13,925 bases of DNA from an uncultured Pseudoxanthomonas sp. (GTDB lineage: Bacteria; Pseudomonadota; Gammaproteobacteria; Xanthomonadales; Xanthomonadaceae), in assembly GCA_937975725.1 (NCBI GenBank), contig CALJUL010000129.1, forward strand, positions 1-13,925. Direction: 5' to 3'. Below the pieces are notes generated by a model. The model saw nothing but the letters and a program-made list of their open reading frames with translations, ran no database searches and was not told where the DNA came from. Position 1 is the first letter of the stretch. Every line of letters begins with the position of its first letter. Positions 6,508 through 12,859 of the stretch are shown one piece after another. Both the position numbers and the translations under genes were made by a program.

Positions 6508-6978
6508 TCAGCGCAGCACCACGCGGCCGTTCTGCACGCGCACGTAGGTGTTCTCGCGGATGCCGCCCAGATCGTGCTGGTTGATGGTCACGCGGCGGCC
6601 GTCGTCCATGCGCACGATGATGTTGTAGGTGTCGCCGGTGGTGCGCTTCTGGATGGCGTTGCCCGCCGCCGCGCCGGCCGCGGCGCCGGCGACGGTGGAC
6701 ACGTTCTTGTTGCCCTCGCTGCCGCCGGTGCGGCCGGAGATCTCGCGGCCGGCGACGGCGCCGACGATGCCGCCGAGGATCGCGCCGGTCGCGGAGGGCG
6801 CGCTGCGGCCCGAAGACACCACGTCGATGCGTTCGACGATGCCGCAGTCCGCGCAGTAGCGGCTGGCGGGCGCATCGTAGCCGCCGCCGTAGCCGCTGCT
6901 GTAACCGGGGGAAGTGCTGGCGCAGCCGGCGAGGGCGACGCTGGCGGTCAGGCCGATGGCAAGCAGGCGCATGTTCAT
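6508..6978 (-). CDS. Glycine-zipper outer-membrane-type lipoprotein (SlyB/17-kDa antigen-like)
   Basis: 156 residues. The N-terminus is a lipoprotein signal peptide with lipobox LAGC, the lipidated cysteine being C19. A Ser/Gly/Tyr-rich linker (about 20-38) and a YCADCG pair of cysteines (42, 45) follow. Then comes a glycine-zipper membrane-type hairpin (about 63-110), two runs of small residues (AILGGIVGAVAG and TVAGAAAGAAAGNAI) split by a hydrophilic, charged loop. The C-terminus is a small basic domain (TYNIIVRMDDGRRVTINQ, ending VRVQNGRVVLR). This order matches SlyB/Rickettsia 17-kDa-antigen-like envelope proteins. The start at 6978 has a near-perfect AGGAGGAG site five bases upstream; the frame runs open further upstream without support. 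It shares the terminator with csp. Likely role: envelope integrity; the exact role is unknown. Confidence 0.88.
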   Translation of the reverse strand: MNMRLLAIGLTASVALAGCASTSPGYSSGYGGGYDAPASRYCADCGIVERIDVVSSGRSAPSATGAILGGIVGAVAGREISGRTGGSEGNKNVSTVAGAAAGAAAGNAIQKRTTGDTYNIIVRMDDGRRVTINQHDLGGIRENTYVRVQNGRVVLR

Positions 6979-6999
6979 GGGATCTCCTCCTGGATGGCC

Positions 7000-7034
7000 G
7001 GAACGTCTGTCGTGCATCAGCACGGCTCCGTTCC
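7000..7034 (-). promoter_or_regulatory. Stem-loop in the leader of the glycine-zipper lipoprotein
   Basis: Two stacked perfect arms, GGAACG/CGTTCC (6 bp) outside and CGTGC/GCACG (5 bp) inside, with a 5/4-base internal loop and an ATCA apex. It ends about 10 bases before the AGGAGGAG ribosome site of the gene read on the minus strand. It could be a leader hairpin or a protein-binding dyad. Confidence 0.4.
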
Positions 7035-7076
7035 GTTGCGGGCCATCCTGTGCGCCCGCGCGTGAACGCGATGGCA

Positions 7077-7101
7077 ATCGGGCCGCATTGTGCGGCCCGA
7101 T
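7077..7101 (-). terminator. Hairpin after the cytochrome gene, probable terminator
   Basis: ATCGGGCCGCA and its exact complement around a 3-base loop: an 11-bp perfect stem 41 bases past the cytochrome stop codon. Only a short TT follows on the minus strand, so intrinsic termination may be weak. Confidence 0.5.
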
Positions 7102-7141
7102 CGTCAGTCGCGATTCAGACGCCGCGATGCGGCGCCGCGGC

Positions 7142-7582
7142 TCAGCCGCGGAAATCCTGGTGGCAGCCCTTGCAGCTTTCGCCCACCTTCTGCACCAGTG
7201 CGCCGGCGGCGGCGCAGTCGGTGGGCGGCGCGTTGAGCGCGGCGTCCAGGTGCGCGCGGAACTGGCTGGTGTGCGTCTGGAAGCGCGGGTCGCCGGCCAG
7301 GTCGGGGAAGGCCAGTTCCAGATCGTTGGCCATCGCGCGCAGCGTGCGCACGTGCGGCACGGTGTCGGTGGCGGCGCAGCGGTTCTGCTTGACCTTGTCC
7401 CCCAGCAGGCCCGAATGCTTGGCCATCACCGTCATCACGCTGTCGGGGAAGTGGTCCTTGCGCGCCTGCAACGCGCGCAGCGCCATCACGGCGCAGACCA
7501 CGCCCACCACCAGGCCCACGAGGAACAGGAAGAAATAGCGCGAGGCGGCGGAAGGCTTCTTGGCGGGGGGCTGGCTGGCCAT
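7142..7582 (-). CDS. Membrane-anchored cytochrome c'-like protein
   Basis: 146 residues. A polar N-terminus is followed by one membrane span (about 16-36, YFFLFLVGLVVGVVCAVMAL), then a periplasmic, mostly helical domain that ends in the haem c site CKGCH (C137, C140, H141) and HQDFRG. A single CxxCH at the extreme C-terminus, in VGESCKGCHQDFR, is the class II (cytochrome c') pattern, where the four-helix bundle is closed by the haem motif. The uncleaved anchor is less usual than the soluble periplasmic form. Two further cysteines (C69, C123) might form a disulfide. The start at 7582 has AAGGAG eight bases upstream; an open extension of 20 codons further upstream lacks support. The partner is unknown; electron transfer or NO/CO binding are family possibilities. 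Confidence 0.85.
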   Translation of the reverse strand: MASQPPAKKPSAASRYFFLFLVGLVVGVVCAVMALRALQARKDHFPDSVMTVMAKHSGLLGDKVKQNRCAATDTVPHVRTLRAMANDLELAFPDLAGDPRFQTHTSQFRAHLDAALNAPPTDCAAAGALVQKVGESCKGCHQDFRG

Positions 7583-7611
7583 ACGGCGGGCTCCTTGTGG
7601 ATGACGGCGGG

Positions 7612-7617
7612 ATAGTA
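7612..7617 (-). promoter_or_regulatory. Possible -10 element for the cytochrome gene
   Basis: TACTAT on the minus strand, 29 bases upstream of the start codon at 7582. No convincing -35 is seen, so this is tentative. Confidence 0.3.
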
Positions 7618-7646
7618 CGACGGCCGTCGCGATCTGCGCCACGCTT

Positions 7647-7652
7647 TACACT
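7647..7652 (+). promoter_or_regulatory. Possible -10 element giving a leaderless tcdA mRNA
   Basis: TACACT ends six bases before the tcdA ATG, so a transcript starting at the usual distance would begin at the A of the start codon. There is no Shine-Dalgarno sequence before the ATG, which fits. No clear -35 is visible. Confidence 0.35.
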
Positions 7653-7658
7653 AGTGTG

Positions 7659-8483
7659 ATGAAGAAAGAACTCCGTGACCGGTTCGCCGGCATCGACCGC
7701 CTGTACGGCGCCGGCGCGGTGGAGCGCCACGCGGCCGCGCGCGTGGCGGTGGTGGGCATGGGCGGCGTGGGCTCGTGGGCGGTGGAAGCGCTGGCGCGCT
7801 CGGGCATCGGCCACCTGACCCTGATCGATGCCGACGACATCTGCGTGTCCAACACCAACCGCCAGTTGCCGGCGCTGGAGGGCCAGTACGGCCGCAACAA
7901 GGCCGAGGCCATGGCCGAGCGCTGCCGCGCGATCAATCCGCTGGTCGACGCCGAGCCGGTGCCGCGCTTCCTGGCCGCAGCCAACATGGTCGAGCTGCTG
8001 GACCGCGGCTTCGACCTGGTGCTGGACGCCTGCGACAGCTTCCGGGTGAAGGTGGAGACGATCGCGTGGTGCCGGCGGCGCAAGCTGCCCATCGTGGTTT
8101 CCGGCTCGGCCGGCGGCCGCACCGACCCCACCCAGATCCGCCTGCGCGACCTGTCGCGCACCGAGCACGACGCGCTGCTGGCGCTGGTGCGCAAGAAACT
8201 GCGGTCGGAATTCAACTTCCCGAAGAACCCGGACCGCTATTTCGGTGTGCAGGCCGTGTATTCGCTGGAGAACGTCAAGTACCCGCAGGCCGACGGCAGC
8301 GTCTGCGGCCTGCGCCCGCAACTGGGCGCCGATGCGGCGCTGAAGCTGGATTGTGGCGTGGGGCTGGGCGCGGCCACGCACATCACCGGCGCGTTCGCGT
8401 TCGCCATGGTCGGCAAGGCGCTGGAGTTGTTGTCGAAGAAGAAAGCGACGGTTGCCGGGGGCGGGGTGGCTGCGGCGGACTGA
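7659..8483 (+). CDS. tcdA: tRNA threonylcarbamoyladenosine dehydratase (TcdA/CsdL)
   Basis: 274 residues, close to the 268 of E. coli TcdA. An E1-like (ThiF-fold) enzyme that uses ATP to cyclise t6A at position 37 of ANN-decoding tRNAs into ct6A; cytosolic. Visible motifs: the nucleotide-binding loop GMGGVGS (33-39), LTLIDADDICVSNTNRQ (54-69) with the conserved aspartates and the N..NRQ element, GRNKAEAM with the conserved lysine (81), and VLDACDSFRVKVETI. The C-terminal ADGSVCGLRPQ and hydrophobic TGAFAFAMVGKALELL tail are typical of this branch rather than of MoeB or ThiF. ATG 7659 is preferred to the GTG directly before it (7656), giving the standard MKKELRDRF opening. No ribosome site is seen. 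It stands alone, divergent from the cytochrome gene and convergent with the TatD gene. Confidence 0.93.
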   Translation: MKKELRDRFAGIDRLYGAGAVERHAAARVAVVGMGGVGSWAVEALARSGIGHLTLIDADDICVSNTNRQLPALEGQYGRNKAEAMAERCRAINPLVDAEPVPRFLAAANMVELLDRGFDLVLDACDSFRVKVETIAWCRRRKLPIVVSGSAGGRTDPTQIRLRDLSRTEHDALLALVRKKLRSEFNFPKNPDRYFGVQAVYSLENVKYPQADGSVCGLRPQLGADAALKLDCGVGLGAATHITGAFAFAMVGKALELLSKKKATVAGGGVAAAD

Positions 8484-8600
8484 GGGTTGCTTGCTTTCGG
8501 TCGCGGATGGAGCTGGCCTGGACGAGCGGTTTTCTGCGTGGCGTGGCCGTTGCGTGTGGATCTGCGCGCGCGATGCGGAGTTCCGGGTTTTCCGGTTTCC

Positions 8601-8627
8601 CGGTCGCGGCTGAAGCCGCTTCCACAG
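8601..8627 (-). repeat. REP-like element, reverse copy 3
   Basis: A 27-bp unit with the GCGGC, TTCA, GCCGC hairpin when read on the minus strand. It is related to the pair at 2459-2646, differing chiefly in the loop (TTCA rather than GTCA). Confidence 0.75.
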
Positions 8628-8639
8628 AAAGCATCGCCC

Positions 8640-8666
8640 CTGTAGGAGCAGCTTCAGTCGCGACCG
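8640..8666 (+). repeat. REP-like element, forward copy 4 (degenerate)
   Basis: The inverse of 8601-8627 with four mismatches in 27 and a 12-base spacer between them. Its inner hairpin is weakened (GCAGC TTCA GTCGC), so it looks decayed. The pair faces the opposite way from the pair at 2459-2646. Confidence 0.7.
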
Positions 8667-8684
8667 CTTTTCCGGCGAATCATT

Positions 8685-8700
8685 GGTGGCATCGGCCACC
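8685..8700. repeat. Perfect 6-bp hairpin
   Basis: GGTGGC, loop ATCG, GCCACC, 18 bases past the REP pair in the tcdA/TatD convergent gap. There is no T-run on either side, so it is not an obvious terminator. Confidence 0.4.
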
Positions 8701-8725
8701 CGCTTGGGTGCTGTTTCGTTCGCAT

Positions 8726-8752
8726 CCGGTCCGGCGCTGCCACACGGACCGG
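8726..8752. repeat. 8-bp dyad CCGGTCCG/CGGACCGG with repeated TTCGCAT
   Basis: Perfect 8-bp arms around an 11-base loop. A TTCGCAT heptamer sits just left of the first arm (8719-8725) and again just right of the second (8753-8759). Role unknown; no T-run follows. Confidence 0.45.
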
Positions 8753-8822
8753 TTCGCATGCCTCCTGCCGAGCTACAGCCGCAGGGCCTTGCAGGAAGGC
8801 AATCCAGCGCGCCGTTACCACG

Positions 8823-9614
8823 CTACCGTGCGGCTTCCCCGGCCCCAACCGTCGGCGGCAACCCGAACAACCGTTCGGCGTTGCGCGTGGTCGCGTGGGC
8901 GATGTCCTCCGGCGGCACGCCGCGCAGGCGGGCGATGGTTTCGCAGATGACGGGCAGGCGCGCCGGCTCGTTGCGCTGGCCGCGGATGCCGGCGTCGGGT
9001 TGGTCCGGGGCGTCGGTTTCCAGCAGCAGGTATTCCAGCGGCATGTCGCGCGCCAGTCCGCGCAGCCGGTGGGCGCGCTCGTAGGTCACCGGCCCACCCA
9101 GGCCGAGCAGGAAGCCGAGCTGCCAGAGTTGCCGCGCCTGCTCCGGGCTGCCGGAAAAGCTGTGCACCACGCCGCGCAGGCCGCCCGTGCGCTTGAAGGC
9201 CGCGATCGCCGCGTCGACCGCGCGCCGCGCGTGCACGATCACCGGCAGGTCGAATTCGCGCGCCAGCCGCAACTGGCCCTCGAAATAATGCTGCTGCGCC
9301 TGCGCATCCAGGCCCTCGACGAAGAAATCCAGCCCGCATTCGCCCACCGCGACCGGGTGCTCGCGCTCGATCCAGTCGCGCAGTTCGTCCAGGTGTCCGG
9401 GCCGGTGCGACGCCAGGTACATGGGATGCAGGCCGTAGGCCGGGAACAGCCCCGGCGCGGCCGCGCAGACCGCGCGCAGCTTCGGCCAGCCCGCCGCTTC
9501 CACCGCCGGCACGATCTGCCGCGCCACGCCGGCCGCCTGCGCGCGCGCCAGGGCGGCGTCGCGGTCCGGGTCCAGCTCGGGGGCGTCGAAGTGGCTGTGG
9601 CTGTCGACCAGCAT
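8823..9614 (-). CDS. TatD family metal-dependent hydrolase (YjjV-like)
   Basis: 263 residues, usual length. A TIM-barrel metallohydrolase; family members act as DNases (3' exonuclease on DNA) or D-aminoacyl-tRNA deacylases and need two divalent metals. Metal ligands are all in place: HSHFD (H6, H8), GECGLD (E92), VIVHAR (H128), VVHSFSG (H151) and LLETDAP (D201), with GLHP at 61-64. Overall it looks nearer to E. coli YjjV than to TatD or YcfH, a judgement from memory. ATG 9614 gives the standard VDSHSHFD opening; the ribosome site is weak. It lies six bases after the DUF6116-like gene and is probably translated from the same mRNA. It ends at a TAG facing the REP-containing gap. Confidence 0.92.
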   Translation of the reverse strand: MLVDSHSHFDAPELDPDRDAALARAQAAGVARQIVPAVEAAGWPKLRAVCAAAPGLFPAYGLHPMYLASHRPGHLDELRDWIEREHPVAVGECGLDFFVEGLDAQAQQHYFEGQLRLAREFDLPVIVHARRAVDAAIAAFKRTGGLRGVVHSFSGSPEQARQLWQLGFLLGLGGPVTYERAHRLRGLARDMPLEYLLLETDAPDQPDAGIRGQRNEPARLPVICETIARLRGVPPEDIAHATTRNAERLFGLPPTVGAGEAAR

Positions 9615-9620
9615 GCGGGG

Positions 9621-9869
9621 CTACCCCGCTTTCAGCCTGGGCTCGTCGGTTTCGCCGGGGGCGGGCGCCGGTTGCTTGCGCTTCTTCCAGCTCGCCAGGC
9701 CCAGGGTCGCCAGGCCGAGCAGCAGTTCGTCGAGGAAATAGGGCGGCAGGACGTCGTCCAGGGGGATCACCAGGTCGAGGACGAACAGGGCGGCCACCAC
9801 CTTGAACAGCGTGGGATGGCGCAGCCGTTTCGCCCAGTTGAGGATCGGCAGCAGGATCGGGTTCGGCAT
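9621..9869 (-). CDS. Small DUF6116-like membrane protein
   Basis: 82 residues. The protein opens MPNPILLPILNWAKRLRHP, then has one clear hydrophobic segment (KVVAALFVLDLVIPLDDVLPP), a second shorter one (ELLLGLATLGLASW) and a basic KKRK tail followed by a polar Pro-rich end. The LFVLDLVIP...DELLLGLATLGL pattern is one I associate with DUF6116 proteins of Xanthomonads and Pseudomonads; function unknown. ATG 9869 is chosen; a GTG 15 codons upstream would add a basic, uncharacteristic leader, and neither has a strong ribosome site. It is upstream of and nearly abutting the TatD gene. It faces away from the glycine-zipper gene at 10042. Confidence 0.75.
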   Translation of the reverse strand: MPNPILLPILNWAKRLRHPTLFKVVAALFVLDLVIPLDDVLPPYFLDELLLGLATLGLASWKKRKQPAPAPGETDEPRLKAG

Positions 9870-9914
9870 GTCGGCGCACCGGCGGGCTGGATTGGATGCG
9901 GGCCACGCTAGCAC

Positions 9915-9966
9915 GCGGAACGGGGGGCGTGGCGTTCATTTTCCGTTGCCGGAAATCGCGTTCCGC
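9915..9966. promoter_or_regulatory. Nested palindromes in a divergent intergenic region
   Basis: The outer arms GCGGAACG (9915-9922) and CGTTCCGC (9959-9966) enclose inner arms TTTCCG (9940-9945) and CGGAAA (9950-9955). Both pairs are perfect. They lie in the 172-base gap between the DUF6116-like gene and the glycine-zipper gene. An operator or leader structure is possible; no clear -10 was found beside it. Confidence 0.35.
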
Positions 9967-10041
9967 GGGGGCTTGGTTCAGGTTTGCGGTGGTGCAATGA
10001 TGGCGAATGTGAATCGGGGAACGCCCGACATGGAGGCAGCG

Positions 10042-10869
10042 ATGAAGAGCAATACGACCACCATCCTGGTCGCCGCGGGTGCACTGCTGGTAGGCGGCGT
10101 GGCCACCGCCGCGTTCCTGAAGGGCGGCGACAAGGCGCCCGCCGCGCCCGCCACCACCGACAGCGCCCTGGTCGGCACGACCGACGGCTCGCTGGCGGCG
10201 GACGACACGGCCGCCACCGACAACCAGCTCCCGGCCAGCACTCTGCAATACGCCGAAGTGGTCAAGGCCCAGCCGGTGACCAGTTCGGAGAAGCAGTACG
10301 CCAGCGTCATCGGCACCGAGCCGGTCCGTGAGACCACCACCACCACCACGCCGCGCGAAGTCTGCGAGGACGTCGTGGTACAGGAACGCCTGCCCGAACG
10401 CGACGGCAACGTCGGCGGCACGGTGGCCGGCGCGGTGATCGGCGGCGTGCTGGGCAACCAGGTGGGCAAGGGCAACGGCAGGAAGGCCGCCACCGCGGCC
10501 GGCGCCATCGCCGGCGGCGTGATCGGCAACCAGGTCGACAAGCGCCACGTCGGCGGCAAGGTCGTCAACCGCACCGAGCGCCAGTGCCACACCGAGAACG
10601 CCACGTCCGAATCCTCGCGCGTCACCGGCTACAACGTGACCTACCGCAACCCGGACGGCACCACCGGCACCATGCGCATGGGCAGCAAGCCGGGCACGCG
10701 CATCGCACTGGGCACCACCGACAAGGTGATCGGCTACGACGTGACCTACCGCTTCGAGGGCCAGGAAAAGACCATCCGCATGGAGCAGAAGCCGGGCGAC
10801 CGCCTGCCGGTGATCGACGGCCAGGTGGTCACCCAGACCGCCAGCGTGGACGTGCCCGGCAAGGGCTGA
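10042..10869 (+). CDS. Glycine zipper 2TM-domain envelope protein
   Basis: 275 residues. An N-terminal hydrophobic segment (about 8-26, ILVAAGALLVGGVATAAF) acts as anchor or signal, without a lipobox. An Ala/Thr/Asp-rich linker follows, then two short YA.V....PV units (Y70, Y86), a threonine run (99-103) and PREVCEDVVV with C108. The glycine zipper lies at about 124-166, two runs (GGTVAGAVIGGVLGNQVG and AGAIAGGVIGNQVD) split by KGNGRKAA. The C-terminal domain holds C182 and two tandem GY.VTYR....T.RM..KPG.R repeats (196-220 and 231-254). C108 and C182 could pair. ATG 10042 has GGAGG five bases upstream; that GGAGG overlaps a second ATG at 10030. Likely periplasmic and membrane- or peptidoglycan-associated, related to the YmgG/SlyB-like zipper proteins; exact role unknown. 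Confidence 0.87.
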   Translation: MKSNTTTILVAAGALLVGGVATAAFLKGGDKAPAAPATTDSALVGTTDGSLAADDTAATDNQLPASTLQYAEVVKAQPVTSSEKQYASVIGTEPVRETTTTTTPREVCEDVVVQERLPERDGNVGGTVAGAVIGGVLGNQVGKGNGRKAATAAGAIAGGVIGNQVDKRHVGGKVVNRTERQCHTENATSESSRVTGYNVTYRNPDGTTGTMRMGSKPGTRIALGTTDKVIGYDVTYRFEGQEKTIRMEQKPGDRLPVIDGQVVTQTASVDVPGKG

Positions 10870-10913
10870 TCCGACGCCGGCCCGCCCGGGCCTGCGTTTC
10901 CACGTTGCACCCC

Positions 10914-10942
10914 GCGAAGGCCGGCGTTTCGCCGGCCTTCGC
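10914..10942 (+). terminator. Hairpin terminator after the glycine-zipper gene
   Basis: GCGAAGGCCGGC and its complement around a GTTTC loop, a 12-bp perfect stem followed by only TTT. It begins 45 bases past the stop at 10869. The stem is strong and the T-run poor. Confidence 0.65.
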
Positions 10943-10981
10943 TTTGCGGACTGCCGCTTACCCGCGCAGGAAGCGGGCGCA

Positions 10982-10987
10982 TACAAT
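10982..10987 (+). promoter_or_regulatory. Possible -10 element for the acyl-CoA dehydrogenase gene
   Basis: TACAAT, one base from the TATAAT consensus, 37 bases before the start codon at 11025. A poor TTACCC lies 18 bases upstream as a -35 candidate. It would give a leader of about 30 bases. Confidence 0.45.
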
Positions 10988-11024
10988 GCTTGGACGACCG
11001 CACTCACCCACGCTGACCGACACC

Positions 11025-12188
11025 ATGGCCCTGAATCCGTACGACCTGTTCGATGTCCGTTCCCTGTTGACCGAAGAAGAGCGCGCCGTGCAGGACGCGG
11101 TGGCCCGCTTCACCGACGAGCGCGTGCGCCCGATCATCGGCGAAGCCTTCGACCAGGGCCGGTTCCCCAAGGAACTGGTGCCGGAGATCGCGGCCCTGGG
11201 CCTGCTCGGCTCCTCGCTGCCGGAGAAGTACGGCTGCGCCGGCCTCAACGGGGTCAGCTACGGCCTGATCTGCCAGGAGCTGGAGCGCGGCGACAGCGGC
11301 ATCCGCAGCTTCGTCAGCGTGCAGTCCTCGCTGTGCATGTACCCCATCTACGCCTACGGCAGCGAAGAGCAGCGCCAGCGCTGGCTGCCGGACATGGCCG
11401 CGGGCAAGGTGATCGGCTGCTTCGGCCTGACCGAGCCGCACGGCGGCTCCGACCCGGCCAACATGAAGACCAATGCGCGCCGCGATGGCGACGACTGGGT
11501 CATCAACGGCTCCAAGATGTGGATCACCAACGGCAACCTGGCCGACATCGCCATCGTCTGGGCGCAGACCGACGAGGGCATCCAGGGCTTCCTGATCGAG
11601 AAGGGCACGCCGGGCTTCACCGCGCAGGAGATCAAGCACAAGATGAGCCTGCGCGCGTCGGTGACCAGCGCGCTGTTCTTCGACAACGTGCGCCTGCCCG
11701 ACAGCAGCCGCCTGCCCAACGTGAAGGGCCTGAAGGGGCCGCTGGGCTGCTTGACCCAGGCGCGCTACGGCATCACCTGGGGCCCGATCGGCGCCGCCAT
11801 CGCCTGCCTGGACGAGGCGCTGAACTATTCCAAGGAGCGCATCCTGTTCGACCGCCCGGTGGCGGCCACGCAGAGTGCGCAGATCAAACTGGCCGAGATG
11901 GCCCGCCGCATCACCCTGGCGCAGTTGCTGTCGCTGCAACTGGGCCGCCTGAAGGACGCCGGCACCATGGCGCCGCAGCAGGTCTCGCTGGCGAAGTGGA
12001 ACAACTGCCGCATGGCCATCGACATCGCGCGCGAATGCCGCGATCTGCTCGGCGGCGCCGGCATCACCACCGAGCACGCCGCCATCCGCCACGCGCTGAA
12101 CCTGGAATCGGTCATCACCTACGAAGGCACGGAGACCGTGCACCAGTTGGTGATCGGCCGCGAACTGACCGGCATCAACGCGTTCTGA
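11025..12188 (+). CDS. gcdH: Glutaryl-CoA dehydrogenase (acyl-CoA dehydrogenase family)
   Basis: 387 residues, usual length. An FAD enzyme that oxidises and decarboxylates glutaryl-CoA to crotonyl-CoA in lysine/tryptophan degradation, passing electrons to ETF. It follows the human enzyme closely as recalled: YGCAGLNGVSYGL, ELERGDSGIRSFVSVQSSL, HPIYAYGSEEQ-like YPIYAYGSEEQ, CFGLTEPHGGSDP, RYGITWGPIGAA, LGGAGIT and TYEGTETVHQLVIGR. The catalytic base is E367 in TYEGT (human E370). The glutarate-binding E87 and R94 of the human enzyme fall at E87 and R94 here, the main reason to prefer glutaryl-CoA over other acyl-CoAs. ATG 11025 gives the expected MALNPYDLFD opening; an in-frame ATG at 10986 overlaps the -10 candidate and is less likely. 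No CoA-transferase or ETF gene is adjacent, so it appears monocistronic. Confidence 0.93.
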   Translation: MALNPYDLFDVRSLLTEEERAVQDAVARFTDERVRPIIGEAFDQGRFPKELVPEIAALGLLGSSLPEKYGCAGLNGVSYGLICQELERGDSGIRSFVSVQSSLCMYPIYAYGSEEQRQRWLPDMAAGKVIGCFGLTEPHGGSDPANMKTNARRDGDDWVINGSKMWITNGNLADIAIVWAQTDEGIQGFLIEKGTPGFTAQEIKHKMSLRASVTSALFFDNVRLPDSSRLPNVKGLKGPLGCLTQARYGITWGPIGAAIACLDEALNYSKERILFDRPVAATQSAQIKLAEMARRITLAQLLSLQLGRLKDAGTMAPQQVSLAKWNNCRMAIDIARECRDLLGGAGITTEHAAIRHALNLESVITYEGTETVHQLVIGRELTGINAF

Positions 12189-12307
12189 GGACTTTCCGCG
12201 CCCGCGTGCGGGAGCGGACGGCCCTGGCAGGGCGGGGGAGGGGGAAGGCGCGCGCCGCTTCGTCCTCCACGGTGTACGGCTTCACGTGGTGGGACGCTGC
12301 GGCAGCG

Positions 12308-12859
12308 ATGGACCTTTCCGAACTCCAGATCGAAACCCCGCGCCTGCGGTTGCGGCTGCCGTGCCGCGACGATTACGAGGCGTGGGCCGCGTTCCTCGCC
12401 GACGAGGTGGCGACGCGCTACATCGGCGGCGTCCAGGCGCGCTCGCAGGCGTGGCGCAGCCTGGCGGGGATGCTGGGAAGCTGGCACCTGCAAGGGTTCG
12501 CGATGTTCTCGGTGATCGAGAAGGCCAGCGGGCGCTGGATCGGCCGCGTCGGTCCCTGGCAGCCGGAAGGCTGGCCGGGCACGGAAGTGGGCTGGAGCCT
12601 GGTGCGCGACGCCTGGGGGCAGGGCTATGCCACCGAGGCCGCCACCGCCAGCATCGACTGGGCCTTCGACCGGCTGGGCTGGGACACCGTCATCCACACC
12701 ATCGCGCCGGACAACGCCGCCTCCAAGGCGGTCGCCGCCCGGCTAGGCTCGCGCTTCCTGCACATGGGGCGGCTGCCGGAGCCCCAGCACGAGATGGCGG
12801 TGGAGATCTGGGGCCAGACACGGGCGCAATGGCGGGCGGGCAGGCCGTCGTCGCCATGA
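12308..12859 (+). CDS. GNAT family N-acetyltransferase (RimJ/RimL type)
   Basis: 183 residues. The opening LQIETPRLRLRLPCRDDYEAW is the typical N-terminus of the RimJ/RimL-like (Acetyltransf_3) branch. The acetyl-CoA pyrophosphate loop is VRDAWGQGYATEA (about 99-111), and the late helix TIAPDNAASKAVAARLG has the conserved Asn (136) and Ser (139). The substrate, a protein N-terminus or a small amine/drug, cannot be told. ATG 12308 lacks a ribosome site; a GTG 12 codons upstream is possible but would add an unusual leader. Its stop overlaps the next start by four bases (ATGA), so it leads a three-gene operon. The 119-base gap before it holds only a small CCCGC/GCGGG hairpin. Confidence 0.88.
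   Translation: MDLSELQIETPRLRLRLPCRDDYEAWAAFLADEVATRYIGGVQARSQAWRSLAGMLGSWHLQGFAMFSVIEKASGRWIGRVGPWQPEGWPGTEVGWSLVRDAWGQGYATEAATASIDWAFDRLGWDTVIHTIAPDNAASKAVAARLGSRFLHMGRLPEPQHEMAVEIWGQTRAQWRAGRPSSP

Larger units (their letters stand above)
8484..8822. other. 339-bp non-coding convergent gap with REP pair and hairpins
   Basis: Between the 3' ends of tcdA and the TatD gene. I see no credible gene. Bases 8484-8600 hold nothing clear except a REP-like scrap (GGTCGCGG near 8499). Next come an inverted REP pair (8601-8666), a 6-bp hairpin (8685-8700), an 8-bp dyad (8726-8752) and a weak 5-bp hairpin (GCCTT/AAGGC, 8786-8800). The last could help end TatD transcription on the minus strand. Whether a structured small RNA lies here cannot be decided by eye. 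Confidence 0.6.

Noticed and set aside
8719..8790. tRNA-like sequence in the convergent gap (TTCGCATCC resembling a T arm; GTAGCTCGGCAGG resembling a D arm)
   Set aside because: The two matches lie on opposite strands, and no acceptor stem or anticodon arm can be drawn.
8484..8822. Riboswitch in the tcdA/TatD gap
   Set aside because: Both flanking genes end here, so there is no downstream gene for a cis-acting leader, and I saw no known riboswitch core.
8815..11007. A 730-codon open frame on the minus strand across the TatD, small membrane protein and glycine-zipper genes
   Set aside because: It runs antisense or out of frame through three well-supported genes, is built of Arg/Ala/Gly/Pro-rich low-complexity sequence, and has no recognisable domain. 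Such frames are common in GC-rich DNA.
12189..12307. Intrinsic terminator after gcdH
   Set aside because: The CCCGC/GCGGG hairpin has only five paired bases and no T-run.
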